Assembly (NCBI GenBank): GCA_041395565.1
Contig: JAWLAI010000010.1
Span: forward strand, 62,001 to 126,000
Direction: 5' to 3'
From: Pseudomonadota bacterium
GTDB lineage: Bacteria > Pseudomonadota > Gammaproteobacteria > UBA9214
DNA: 64,000 nt
Position numbers and translations under genes: made by a program. Shown here in pieces: positions 53,447 through 62,342 of this stretch. Positions within the stretch are counted from its first letter, which is position 1, and every line of letters begins with the position of its first letter. Under the pieces are notes generated by a model that saw only the letters and a list, made by a program, of their open reading frames with translations, was not told the DNA's origin and ran no database searches.

Positions 53447-55585
53447 GTGAAAGCTGCCTATATCCTCGCCTGGATGACCATCCTCGCCTTCGTCGCCTGG
53501 AGCGGCAACCTGCTGATGGAAATCCAGACGAATTGGGAGGATACGAACGAGATCCATGCCTGGCACGATGATCTCGACATCCTGCGACTGACGCTGCAGA
53601 ACCTCAACCGGCCCGGCAATGACGTGCTGGAACACTACTACGTCGAGCGCAACCGGCAGGCACTGGCGCGCTACACCAGGGATTACGAGCAGTCGCTGAC
53701 CGCGGTCGAACGCTGGAGCGTCAGTGACAGCGAGTTGCAGCCGCTGGTCAATAGCCTCAAGCGCGAGCAGGCCGGGCTGATGCGCTACGCGAACGAGATC
53801 CTCGTCCAGGCCGAGCAGCGCGAGCAGCTGCGCACGGGCGGCGCCGAACAGGAAGCCATCCGGGAGAAGGAGACCACGGCCGCGACCGCCATGGCGCGCA
53901 TGGACCAGGCCTTCCAGAACTGCCTGCAGCTGCTGCTCTCGCTCGAGGAAGCCGTAGAGGTGCGGGATCATCTGCTGGAGTCGCAGCAACGCTGGCACTT
54001 CAAGCAGCTCTACCTCATGCTGTTCGTCGCCCTGCTGGCATCGGGACTCAGCGTGGAACTGGTGCGGCGCACCATGCGCCAGCGCGAGGCGCTGCGCGAT
54101 AGTTCCGCACGCATCAATGCGATCATGAACAACGTGGTCGACGGCATCATCACGGTCGACGACACGGGCCGGATCGAGTCCTCCAACCCTGCCGCCGATG
54201 CGCTGTTCGGCCAGCAGGAACGGACCCTGGTCGGACAGCAGTTCACGGACCTGCTCGGCAACTGCTGCCGGGCGCGTTACCAGGAACTGGTCGCGGGCAA
54301 TATGGATACCGTGAGGGAGCCGTTCCCCCTCACTTCCTGCGAGGATACATCCAGATGCGGACACGCGGCCTGTTTCCCGATGGAACTCGCCCTGAGCCAC
54401 GTGACCGTGCAAGGCCGCCACCTGCGGGTGCATATCATCCGCGATATCACCGCCCGCAGGCAGGCGGAACGCGAGCTGCGCCAGGCGGCGAGCGTATTCG
54501 AAAATATCAATGAGGGCATCATGGTCACCGACGCGCAGGGCGCCCTGCTCTCCGTCAACCCCGCCTTCACCGCGATGACCCAGTACAGCCGGGAGGAGGT
54601 GCTGGGCAAGACGCCGCGCATCCTGCATTCCGGCCGCCACGACCGCGAGTTCTACCGGGATATGTGGCAGGCGATCATCGAGAACGGCCAGTGGCAGGGC
54701 GAGATCTGGAACCGGCGCAAGAACGGTGAGATCTATCCCCAGTGGCTGACCATCAATGCCGTCAAGGATGGCAACGGACAGCTCATCAACTACCTGGGCG
54801 TCACCTGGGACATCACGGAACTGAAGTCTTCCGAACGCATGAAGGAGGAATTCATCACCACCGTGAGCCATGAACTGCGCACCCCGCTGACCTCGGTGCT
54901 CGGCTCCCTCGGCATGCTGATGCAGGGTGACGGCGGGCCGATTCCGGAGCAGGCGCGCCGACTGATCCAGATGGCCTACAGCAACAGCGGCCGGCTGGTG
55001 CGGCTGGTCGGCGACATCCTGGATTTCGAGAAAATGTCGACGGGCAGGATGAACTTCCACCTCCGGACGCTCAAGCTCATGCCGCTCATCCAGCAAACCA
55101 TCGAAAGCAACAGGACGCTGTCCGAGCAGTCCGGCATCAGTATCGAGCTGGTGGAAGCGCTGGATGATGTCCGGATAACCTGCGACGCGGAACGCCTGAT
55201 GCAGGCCGTCACGAACCTGCTGTCGAACGCGATCAAGTTCTCGCCGCGGGGCAGCCGGGTCGAGGTCGCGGTGTGCCGCCGGCATCCGATGATCCGGATC
55301 GCGGTCTCCGATCAGGGTCCCGGCATTCCGGAGCAGTTCCGTCCCGAGATCTTCGAGAAGTTCACGCAGCTGAATGACAGGCATCAGGAACAGAAAGGCG
55401 GCATCGGCCTGGGCCTGAGTATTGCGAAGCTCATCGTCCAGAAGCACAATGGTGTGATTGACTTCGAATCCGAGCCCGGTGTGCGCACGACCTTCTTCAT
55501 CGATCTGCCCGAACTGCGATCGATCAGCGGCGGGAAAGCCGTTGCACCACCGCGCCGGAACAAGATCAAACGCCCCGCCGGCTGA
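53447..55585 (+). CDS. Hybrid-free sensor histidine kinase with two PAS domains
   Basis: A 712-residue membrane kinase beginning with GTG (GGAG upstream). One transmembrane helix at each side of a periplasmic helical sensor (residues ~4-22 and ~184-205), PAS 1 (~222-340; IMNNVVDGIITVDDTGRIES, with several cysteines in GNCCRARY and DTSRCGHAACFP), PAS 2 (~345-460; FENINEGIMVTDAQGALLSV), HisKA with FITTVSHELRTPLTSVLG, and HATPase with NLLSNAIKFSP and DQGPGIP, ending GLGLSIAKLIV. The cysteine cluster of PAS 1 may bind metal or sense redox. It is 56 bases upstream of its regulator. Confidence 0.93.
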   Translation: MKAAYILAWMTILAFVAWSGNLLMEIQTNWEDTNEIHAWHDDLDILRLTLQNLNRPGNDVLEHYYVERNRQALARYTRDYEQSLTAVERWSVSDSELQPLVNSLKREQAGLMRYANEILVQAEQREQLRTGGAEQEAIREKETTAATAMARMDQAFQNCLQLLLSLEEAVEVRDHLLESQQRWHFKQLYLMLFVALLASGLSVELVRRTMRQREALRDSSARINAIMNNVVDGIITVDDTGRIESSNPAADALFGQQERTLVGQQFTDLLGNCCRARYQELVAGNMDTVREPFPLTSCEDTSRCGHAACFPMELALSHVTVQGRHLRVHIIRDITARRQAERELRQAASVFENINEGIMVTDAQGALLSVNPAFTAMTQYSREEVLGKTPRILHSGRHDREFYRDMWQAIIENGQWQGEIWNRRKNGEIYPQWLTINAVKDGNGQLINYLGVTWDITELKSSERMKEEFITTVSHELRTPLTSVLGSLGMLMQGDGGPIPEQARRLIQMAYSNSGRLVRLVGDILDFEKMSTGRMNFHLRTLKLMPLIQQTIESNRTLSEQSGISIELVEALDDVRITCDAERLMQAVTNLLSNAIKFSPRGSRVEVAVCRRHPMIRIAVSDQGPGIPEQFRPEIFEKFTQLNDRHQEQKGGIGLGLSIAKLIVQKHNGVIDFESEPGVRTTFFIDLPELRSISGGKAVAPPRRNKIKRPAG

Positions 55586-55641
55586 CAGGTCCGAATGCAA
55601 TGCCGCAGGGTCGAATTGAACAACAACACCATGGACATCCG

Positions 55642-56310
55642 ATGAAGGTTCTTGTCGTTGAAGATGACGCGGATATCAGCAACCTGCTGACCTACTATTT
55701 CGAGGCCAAGGGCCACGATGTGGTGATCGCGCGTGATGGACTGGATGCGCTGCGGCAGTTCAAGGAGGCGCAGCCGGAGCTCATTCTCCTGGATGTGATG
55801 CTGCCCAAGCTGGACGGCTGGGCGGTACTGGAGGCCGTACGCGCGCAAAGCAGCGTCCCCGTGATCATGCTCACCGCACTGGGCGACACCGAGGACGTCG
55901 TTACCGGCCTGTCACTCGGCGCCGACGATTACCTGCGCAAACCCTTCGAGATACGCGAACTCGAGGCGCGCATCAGCAGCATCCAGCGGCGTGTGGTGCA
56001 GGCGGCACCGGACCTGATGCAGTGCGGCCACATCACCATCGATGACCGTTCCAAATCGGTAGCGATCGACGGCAACGACATCCCGCTCTCGCCCAAGGAA
56101 TACGAAATGCTGAAGCTGCTGGCGAGCGATCCCGGGCGCGTCTTCACCAACGCCGAGATCATCGATCATGTGTGGGAAGGCCAGGGCCGGGCGACCAGTG
56201 TCGATGTCAAGCAGTGCATCTATCACCTGCGTAATCGCATCGAGCAGAATCCGCAGGCGCCGCAACTGATTCAGAACGTCAAGGGCTTCGGTTACAAGCT
56301 CGTGGTCTGA
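55642..56310 (+). CDS. OmpR/PhoB family response regulator
   Basis: From ATG 55642 the protein is 222 residues. Receiver domain with VLVVEDDADISNLL, phospho-aspartate in LILLDVMLPKLDGWAVLEA, and the lysine in DDYLRKPFEIREL. C-terminal winged helix (NDIPLSPKEYEMLKLLASDP; QNVKGFGYKLVV). A 14-residue upstream extension of the frame is not homologous. Cognate regulator of the PAS kinase; regulon unknown. Confidence 0.95.
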   Translation: MKVLVVEDDADISNLLTYYFEAKGHDVVIARDGLDALRQFKEAQPELILLDVMLPKLDGWAVLEAVRAQSSVPVIMLTALGDTEDVVTGLSLGADDYLRKPFEIRELEARISSIQRRVVQAAPDLMQCGHITIDDRSKSVAIDGNDIPLSPKEYEMLKLLASDPGRVFTNAEIIDHVWEGQGRATSVDVKQCIYHLRNRIEQNPQAPQLIQNVKGFGYKLVV

Positions 56311-56609
56311 TTCCGACGCCGGAATCAGGGCGTTTTACTCATTTTCTACCGACGCTTGACTCCGAATCTACAGAGTCGCCATACCACTGTGATGGCAACT
56401 TCAGTAATGTAGGAATCGGTGAGTCAAGTCCCGCCACACGCGCCTGACCCGGTCGCAGGACGACCCGCAGCACGCCTAGCTGACGGCAGGCCGGACCCGG
56501 CGGAGCGTGGTATGATCCGCTGCAAGCGGGGGCATGACACCGCACCCTCCCCGTCGGCCTGCGGCCGCGGAACGAGGCGATGACAAGAACAACAGGGGAG
56601 CAAGCGGCA

Positions 56610-56765
56610 ATGGATGCCCGGAAAGATCGCAGACAACGGCTGACGGACCGCCGGAAGTTCACCGGGGTTACCGACACTCCGTCCCGGGACAATCGCAAAA
56701 TCCCCGACCGGCGCCTGAACAATATCAGGGTTGAATGGATCGACGAGGTCCCTATCGGTCATTGA
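56610..56765 (+). CDS. Small basic protein of unknown function
   Basis: A 51-residue, Arg/Asp-rich protein (DARKDRRQRLTDRRKF; DRRLNNIRVEWIDEVPIGH) from ATG 56610, nine bases after an AGGGGAG ribosome-binding site. Repeated RR/DRR blocks and the conserved-looking WIDEVP end suggest a translated gene. It is followed by a strong terminator, which supports a short independent transcript. Confidence 0.55.
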   Translation: MDARKDRRQRLTDRRKFTGVTDTPSRDNRKIPDRRLNNIRVEWIDEVPIGH

Positions 56766-56784
56766 CATTCACAGCATGGTATGC

Positions 56785-56819
56785 GCGGTGCCTGACCACT
56801 TCCCCGAGTTCGGCACCGC
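56785..56819 (+). ncRNA. Possible structured RNA stem in 3' region
   Basis: GCGGTGCC (56785-56792) pairs perfectly with GGCACCGC (56812-56819) around a 19-base loop, between the small protein gene and the terminator at 56869. It may be a 3'-UTR stem or the body of a small RNA that ends at that terminator. Confidence 0.3.
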
Positions 56820-56868
56820 CAATCAGACCAGACGAAATTCCAGCGGGTGCGTCTGCGTCTGAATCCTG

Positions 56869-56897
56869 AACCCCCGTCCAAGACGGGGGTTTTTTTA
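56869..56897 (+). terminator. Strong Rho-independent terminator
   Basis: CCCCCGTC (56871-56878) and GACGGGGG (56882-56889) form an 8-bp stem with a 3-base loop, followed by seven T. It ends the transcript of the 51-residue protein and/or a small RNA, before the convergent TlpA gene. Confidence 0.92.
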
Positions 56898-56933
56898 TCC
56901 TGCCGGCCGGAGCATGTCGGCCCTGGGGTGCCG

Positions 56934-57467
56934 TCAGGGCTGGCTCTGGCGGGCCACAAAGCGGTCGATGAGCGTGCGCATGCCGGCGGAAGTCCATTCC
57001 CGCGGCCCCAGGGCACGACCGGCGATGGCACCGTCACGATCGATCAGATAGGTTATGGGGACACCCCAGCTCCAGTAGCGCGGACTGATCTCGCCATCCC
57101 CGGCGCGGTAAACCGGCAGGGTCACGCCCAGGTCCGCCGCATAGCGGCCGATCTCCGGCGCGGCGTCGCGGCCGTCGATGGCAACCAGCACCACCGCGAC
57201 ATCGGCGTCCGCCAGCCGCTCCGCCAGCGCCTGTATGAGCGGGAGTTCCTGGCGGCAGGACGTACACCAGGTCGCCCAGAAATGCAGAATGACCGGACGA
57301 CCGCGCAGGGCGGCGAGCTGCAGCGATTCGCCCGCGCGCCCCGACAGCACGAAGTCCGGCGCGGCTTCCGCGAGCCGCTGCATCTGCTGGGTCGCGAGGG
57401 TGGCATCATCCAGCGCCGCCGCCGGCAGCACGGCCAGCCATAGCGTCAGGGCGATCAGCAGGCGCAT
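56934..57467 (-). CDS. TlpA-family thiol-disulfide oxidoreductase
   Basis: From ATG 57467 the protein is 177 residues with a signal peptide (LLIALTLWLAVLPAAALDD) and a thioredoxin-like domain. Active site CTSC in HFWATWCTSCRQELPL, cis-proline region in SWGVPITYLIDRDG. It resembles ResA/TlpA periplasmic reductants. The gene starts ten bases after the outer-membrane barrel gene stop, and that barrel itself carries an N-terminal CxxC, so the pair may act together. Confidence 0.9.
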   Translation of the reverse strand: MRLLIALTLWLAVLPAAALDDATLATQQMQRLAEAAPDFVLSGRAGESLQLAALRGRPVILHFWATWCTSCRQELPLIQALAERLADADVAVVLVAIDGRDAAPEIGRYAADLGVTLPVYRAGDGEISPRYWSWGVPITYLIDRDGAIAGRALGPREWTSAGMRTLIDRFVARQSQP

Positions 57468-57477
57468 GGCTTGGGCG

Positions 57478-58437
57478 CTAGAACAGGTAGGTGGCGGCGC
57501 CGAACAGCTTGTAGTCCTCGCCCAGCTGGATCTCGTTGACGTCGTGATACACGGCATGCTGGTAGGTGAACTCGAAGATCCAGTGCTGCGCCACCTGATA
57601 CTGCAGGCCCGGTGTCAGGTAGATCGTGTGCCCGCCCGTGTCATCCAGCGTAACGCCGTCGAGTTTCTCCTTGCCGCGCACCTCGCCATTCACGCCGAGC
57701 GCGACAAACAGGGCATTCGCGCCGCTGCCGCTGGCGGCCGGGGTGAGCCGGTATTTGCCGGTCACGTCGTAGTTGAGCGAATGGCCGAACTGATGCGAGA
57801 GATCGCCGGTTTCACCCTTGCCCGGTATCGATGCCAGCAGGTTGGCGGACAGTGCCAGGCGTCCTTGTGCGTGATCGACCGAGACGCCGAACAACAGGTC
57901 GGTGGAGCCGGTACCGGGCTGAAGATGGGCATCGAGGAATTCGTCCTGGTCGCCGTGCCGGCGGGTACTGCCGGTCGGCAGCTTGATGCCCAGGACGCCG
58001 GCCAGCAAGGTGGTGCTGTCCAGGGTATGCCTGGTATGGAAGGTGTAGCGCCCCAGCAGCGACAGGTCGCCGATGCCGCGGGCGTCGCCGGTGATATCCT
58101 CGCGTTCCGGGTCGCCGCCGGGACCTATGGCCAGCTCCCCGTTACCCCGGGTCTGGCGCAGCGGCAGCGTGGCCAGTACCAGCAGGCGCTCGGAGACACT
58201 GTAGAAACCAGAGACTTCCGTCGTCCAGTATTCCTCGGTGACACCGGGATTGCCGAGTTCGCTGTCACCCGCATAGATGGAATCGAGCAGCGTGTAACGC
58301 TGCGCCACCCGCACGCCGGCGCCGGTCTGCGTCTGGAGCGGTGAGATACCCTGGCCGATGAGGCAGTAGTCGCAGGCATGGACCTGGGTAGCGAATACGG
58401 CGGCGCCGGCCACCAGTACAGGCAGATAACGAAACAT
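57478..58437 (-). CDS. Outer-membrane beta-barrel protein with N-terminal CxxC
   Basis: A 319-residue protein with signal peptide (LVAGAAVFATQVHA), mature N-terminus CDYCLIGQGISPLQTQTGAG, then alternating amphipathic strands ending in a terminal aromatic strand (LFGAATYLF), as for a small outer-membrane barrel related to the phenol MetA-type transporters. The CDYC directly after the cleavage site could be a disulfide or a metal/heme contact. Next gene is TlpA, ten bases away. Substrate unknown. Confidence 0.75.
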   Translation of the reverse strand: MFRYLPVLVAGAAVFATQVHACDYCLIGQGISPLQTQTGAGVRVAQRYTLLDSIYAGDSELGNPGVTEEYWTTEVSGFYSVSERLLVLATLPLRQTRGNGELAIGPGGDPEREDITGDARGIGDLSLLGRYTFHTRHTLDSTTLLAGVLGIKLPTGSTRRHGDQDEFLDAHLQPGTGSTDLLFGVSVDHAQGRLALSANLLASIPGKGETGDLSHQFGHSLNYDVTGKYRLTPAASGSGANALFVALGVNGEVRGKEKLDGVTLDDTGGHTIYLTPGLQYQVAQHWIFEFTYQHAVYHDVNEIQLGEDYKLFGAATYLF

Positions 58438-58619
58438 AGGAATTTCCCCCTGGTAATGGACGCATTCGTAGTGTGCGCCTTCAGTTCCATCTTAACCGGG
58501 GGCATCCTGCGCTTACCTGCGACACAGTGTCGCACAGGGACACCGGCGCTGCCTGCCCGCGTGAACGCGACGCTGCCCTGCCGCGCAACCGCAACCCGTG
58601 CCGGCGCCAGGCCTGCGCG

Positions 58620-59801
58620 TCAGGCCACCTCGGTCAGGCGGTTCGTGATCAGGCGGCGCAACGGGGGCAGACGATTGCCCGCCACCAGCAGGGCGCGCCG
58701 CGCCACCCGCGCCAGCGGATCCGTCCGGGTATACAGCCGCACCAGCGCATTGGTGCCGAGATAGACCGGCCGGGTCGCCCGGACATGCGCGCTGTGGTAG
58801 CCGTGCAGGACACCCGCGCCGGCAAAGTCCCGGCCCGCGGCGTGCGCCCTGCCCACTGCCTGCGCCAGGGTGTGCGCGCCGCGCAGGCCGAAATTGAAAC
58901 CGTGTGCCGTCACCGGATGCATGCCGACGGCCGCATCGCCCACCAGTACGCAGCGACGGGCATGAAAGCGTTCGGCGTAGACCGCCACCAGGGGATACGG
59001 GAACAGCGCGCTGACCAGGCGCATGGCACCCAGGCGGTGATCGATGCGACGCGCGATGTCATGCGCGAATTCCGCCGGCGGCATGGCGAGCACGGCAGCG
59101 CTGTCCTGCGCATCCAGCGTGATGACCACCGAGCAGCAGTTGCCATTGAGCGGCAACACGGCGAGCGTACGGTCGTACTGGAAACATTCCCACGCGATGC
59201 CTGCATGCGGCGACTCGCAGGCCATCCGGCACACGATGCAGGTACGCCCGAAGTCGTGCATCGAAGCCGCGATCCCCAGCATACGCCGCACAGCGGAGAA
59301 GCGGCTGTCCGCCGCCACCAGCAGCGCCGCAGTCAGCGTGCGCCCATCGGCGAGCCTGATCCAGGCCTGCTGCCGGTCGCTGCCGGCAGCGCACACCTCG
59401 GCGTCGGTCAGCAGCGTGACGCGGCGGCAGTCCTGCACCGCCGCCCAGGCGCTGCGGCGGATCAGGTGGTTGGAGACCATAAAGCCGAGGCTCCCGACAC
59501 CGGATACGCCACGATCGAAGTGCAGTGCGTACGGCGAATCGCCGTTGCTGACCCGCGCGGCGGCGACGGGCGCAATCGCCGCCGGATCGATCCGGTCCCA
59601 CATGTCCGCCTGCTGCATGATCCGGCGCGACAAGTGGGTGAGTGCGATCTCGCGCCCGTCATAGGCGGGATCCGCCAGCGTCCGTGCGTCGGTCTTTTCG
59701 ACGACCGCGACAGTGAGTCCGGTATCGGCCAGCAACCGCGCACAGGCAAGCCCTGCCGGCCCGCCGCCGGCAATCAGCACGTCGTAGTCAGTCTGTTGCA
59801 T
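58620..59801 (-). CDS. ubiM: Ubiquinone flavin monooxygenase (UbiM-like)
   Basis: From ATG 59801 the protein is 393 residues; ATG 59810 is equally possible. UbiH/COQ6-family fold: FAD-binding GGGPAGLACARLLADTGL near the N-terminus, AADSRFSAVRRMLGI (the DG-type motif), and VLVGDAAVGMHPVTAHGFNF for FAD. Sequence style (DGREIALTHLSRRIMQQADM) is closest to UbiM, which hydroxylates C5 of the ubiquinone ring with O2. Membrane-associated in the cytosol. Single-gene unit. Confidence 0.88.
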   Translation of the reverse strand: MQQTDYDVLIAGGGPAGLACARLLADTGLTVAVVEKTDARTLADPAYDGREIALTHLSRRIMQQADMWDRIDPAAIAPVAAARVSNGDSPYALHFDRGVSGVGSLGFMVSNHLIRRSAWAAVQDCRRVTLLTDAEVCAAGSDRQQAWIRLADGRTLTAALLVAADSRFSAVRRMLGIAASMHDFGRTCIVCRMACESPHAGIAWECFQYDRTLAVLPLNGNCCSVVITLDAQDSAAVLAMPPAEFAHDIARRIDHRLGAMRLVSALFPYPLVAVYAERFHARRCVLVGDAAVGMHPVTAHGFNFGLRGAHTLAQAVGRAHAAGRDFAGAGVLHGYHSAHVRATRPVYLGTNALVRLYTRTDPLARVARRALLVAGNRLPPLRRLITNRLTEVA

Positions 59802-60087
59802 GTGATGCATCTCCGCCAGGTGCAGGAACCGCGGCGACATCCGCCCGGACGCGGCCGCCGGACCATTCTACACACCGCTCCCCGCGCTGTCCGTCCTGCG
59901 CCTGCGACCTGGAATCGGTCCAGCGGGAAACTGCGTGCGGCAGGGTGACCGCCCCGGGATGCATGCCGACTACGTAGTTATCCGGATACTTTCATAGCGG
60001 ACAATCCCCTAGGCTTGACCGTAATCGGTGGGATGGTGCGGGGTCCGGGCCAGGGGCAAGCGGATGCTCCCGCTCCGAGAAGGAACG

Positions 60088-60396
60088 ATGCAGATCAGGA
60101 CCGTATTGAATGGAACCCGGCGAACCCTGAAGATCTGGGTGTGCGAAACACTCGATGTCCAGCTGCACGCGGCATTCGCCAACACCGCCGTCGTTGCCAA
60201 TTACACCCTGATCGACGACATCGAGATCGATCTGCAGCATACCCGCGTCATCCGCGATTCCGGCCTGGCCCTGCTGATGATGCTGCAGCACAAATGCGCC
60301 CGGCACTGCAGCCGTATCCGGCTCGTCAACTGTTCAGAGGAGCTGCGGTCCCGACTCTTGCTGAACAACCTGGCCGGCCACTTCCAGATCGCCTGA
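60088..60396 (+). CDS. STAS-domain protein (anti-sigma factor antagonist-like)
   Basis: From ATG 60088 (AGGA six bases before) the protein is 102 residues, one STAS fold: FANTAVVANYTLIDDIEIDL, then the phospho-site region TRVIRDSGLALLMMLQ, keeping a serine before glycine as in SpoIIAA relatives. No partner kinase or sigma factor is nearby. A longer frame from 60028 is not supported by a ribosome-binding site. Confidence 0.85.
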   Translation: MQIRTVLNGTRRTLKIWVCETLDVQLHAAFANTAVVANYTLIDDIEIDLQHTRVIRDSGLALLMMLQHKCARHCSRIRLVNCSEELRSRLLLNNLAGHFQIA

Positions 60397-60828
60397 AGCA
60401 GCGGACTGCCGCAGCCCGGACCGCCCAGCGCCAAACGCGCTGCCGTCACGATTCCCGCTACGCAGGCCCTGCCGCGCTCGCTGCGCGCAGCCCGTCGCAC
60501 TGCAGCGATGCCGTCGTAACCAACACCTGCCCGTAGTACAGACGCGCCGGCCGGTGGTCGCGGAAGGCGCACGCCGCCCCGACATCCCGCACCCTGCACA
60601 GAACAAAACCTGTGCGCAGGAATCAAACCCGTCACTGACCGTATCCGACGCTGTCAGCCCTCAACGCCCCGCGTTAGCGCATGCGGCAATCGACAGCGAT
60701 TCCGGCAAGGAGTGACCCATGTCTGCCAGCCAGCCCCTTCACCCACGGTCAGCAACCGTTATCCCGCCGCCCCCCTTGACCCTGTCCTCCGCACCGGATA
60801 CACGCTCCGACCAGGAGGGGAACTGACC
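60397..60828. other. Intergenic region upstream of antiporter
   Basis: A 432-bp stretch with no supportable gene. A GTG-initiated extension of the antiporter frame from 60712 exists, but its sequence is not membrane-like. AGGAGGGG at 60813-60820, nine bases before ATG 60829, is the likely ribosome-binding site. Confidence 0.45.
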
Positions 60829-62094
60829 ATGCCTGCCTGGGAGCACATGGATTTCTGGAACCTGCTGGCGCTGCTGCTGACGCTGACGGCGCTGTTCGGT
60901 TACCTGAACGATCGCTGGCTCAGGCAACCGGCGGTGATCGGCATCATGCTGCTGGCGCTGCTGTTCTCGCTGCTGCTGATCAGCCTGCATCACCTCGGCG
61001 TGGACCTGAGCCGGCCGGCGCGCGCCCTGCTCACCCAGGTGCATTTCGAGAAGACGCTGCTGCACGGCATGCTCGGCTACCTGCTGTTCGCCGGCGCCTT
61101 GCAGATCGATGTCGGCCGGTTACGCCACAGCGCCTGGGTCGTGACGGCGCTGGCGACAGTCGGGACACTGCTCTCCACACTGCTGATCGGCACCATCGCC
61201 TACGGCACCCTGCACTGGATCGGCCTGCAGGCGCCGGTGGCGGCCTGCATGCTGTTGGGTGCGCTGATCTCGCCGACGGACACCGTGGCCGTACTCGCCA
61301 TCCTCAAGCATGTGGGGGCGCCGCGCACCCTCGAGATCCAGATTGCCGGCGAGTCCCTGTTCAACGACGGTATCTCGCTGACGCTGTTCATCCTGTTCTT
61401 CGCGATGACCTATCAAAATGCCACGACCTCGTGGCCCGCCATACTGGCAATCTTCTCCCGGGAGGTGTTCGGGGGCATCCTGCTCGGCGCCGCGCTGGGC
61501 TGGGGCAGCTTCTACCTGATGCAAAGGGTCGGTGACAACACCGCTGTCATCCTGCTCTCACTGGCGGTGGCCAGTGGCGGCTTTGCCCTGGCACGGCAGC
61601 TGGACGTCTCCGCACCGCTTGCCATGGTCGTGGCCGGACTCGTCGTGGGCCACCAGGGTCGCCGACATGCGCTGACGCTGGCCGGACGCGACCGGCTGGA
61701 CCTGTTCTGGCAGGTCGTGGACGATATCCTCAACGCCATCCTGTTCCTGCTCATCGGGCTCGAAATCCTCGCCCTGCCGTCGCACGGCGTCTATCTCGGT
61801 GCAATCCTCGTCCTGATACCCGTCACCCTGATCGCCCGCGGCATCAGCACCGGCCTACCGTGGCTGCTGCTGCGGCGCCGGCATCACTTCGATGCTGGTG
61901 CGCTGCCCGTGCTGGTCTGGGGCGGGCTGCGCGGCGCGCTGTCCGTGGCCATGGCACTGTCGCTGCCCGCCGGCGACATCCGCGACGCCATCGTCGCGAT
62001 CACCTATGGCATCGTGGTGTTCTCCATCCTGGTTCAGGGCACCACCATCCGTCCACTGATCGCGCGGTGGATGACCGCGCCAGGGGAGCACTAG
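60829..62094 (+). CDS. nhaP: CPA1-family Na+/H+ antiporter (NhaP-like)
   Basis: From ATG 60829 (strong AGGAGGGG site) the protein is 421 residues with 11-13 transmembrane helices. The CPA1 ion-site motifs are ALISPTDTVAVLAILKHVGA and IAGESLFNDGISLTLFILFF (the conserved ND pair), and the late VWGGLRGALSVAMALSLP is a family signature. It exchanges protons for Na+ (or K+) across the inner membrane, in keeping with a salt-exposed life. It ends without a cytosolic domain; a TrkA-C-like fragment follows out of frame. Confidence 0.93.
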   Translation: MPAWEHMDFWNLLALLLTLTALFGYLNDRWLRQPAVIGIMLLALLFSLLLISLHHLGVDLSRPARALLTQVHFEKTLLHGMLGYLLFAGALQIDVGRLRHSAWVVTALATVGTLLSTLLIGTIAYGTLHWIGLQAPVAACMLLGALISPTDTVAVLAILKHVGAPRTLEIQIAGESLFNDGISLTLFILFFAMTYQNATTSWPAILAIFSREVFGGILLGAALGWGSFYLMQRVGDNTAVILLSLAVASGGFALARQLDVSAPLAMVVAGLVVGHQGRRHALTLAGRDRLDLFWQVVDDILNAILFLLIGLEILALPSHGVYLGAILVLIPVTLIARGISTGLPWLLLRRRHHFDAGALPVLVWGGLRGALSVAMALSLPAGDIRDAIVAITYGIVVFSILVQGTTIRPLIARWMTAPGEH

Positions 62095-62179
62095 ACAATG
62101 CCGGGCGACGCGGGAACATCGGGACGCTGAGCCCTGCCATCCGGCCCGGGCGTCTGCGGAATTCCGGTGCTTGCGCTGA

Positions 62180-62314
62180 TACTGGAACTGCTACCGCGCC
62201 GACAGACCCGAATTGCCCGCAGCCGACACCGTCTGGCAGGCCGGCGCCGAGATCATGATCATCGCGCGCACGGCCACGCTCGCCGCCATCGAAAAACTCT
62301 TCACTGACAGCTGA
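62180..62314 (+). pseudogene. Remnant of a TrkA-C-like domain
   Basis: A 44-codon frame, closed by an upstream TGA and with no usable start, reads YRADRPELPAADTVWQAGAE and IMIIARTATLAAIEKLF. That is the pattern of the end of a TrkA-C/RCK-C regulatory domain (L-P-x-x-D-T-V-L-x-x-G-D-E-I). It lies 85 bases after the antiporter stop, so it may be the eroded C-terminus of that gene or of a lost potassium channel/transporter subunit. Low confidence because the segment is short. Confidence 0.4.
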
Positions 62315-62342
62315 TGTGCCGCCTGACGGCTGGCGCGCGAAT

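Noticed and set aside
52637..55600. 987-codon open frame on the minus strand opposite the histidine kinase
   Set aside because: It is a high-GC antisense shadow of clear PAS/HisKA/HATPase coding sequence and of the 52190 gene; no domain or ribosome-binding site is visible.
60712..60828. GTG-initiated N-terminal extension of the antiporter
   Set aside because: The added residues are not hydrophobic or family-like, and a much better ribosome-binding site precedes ATG 60829.
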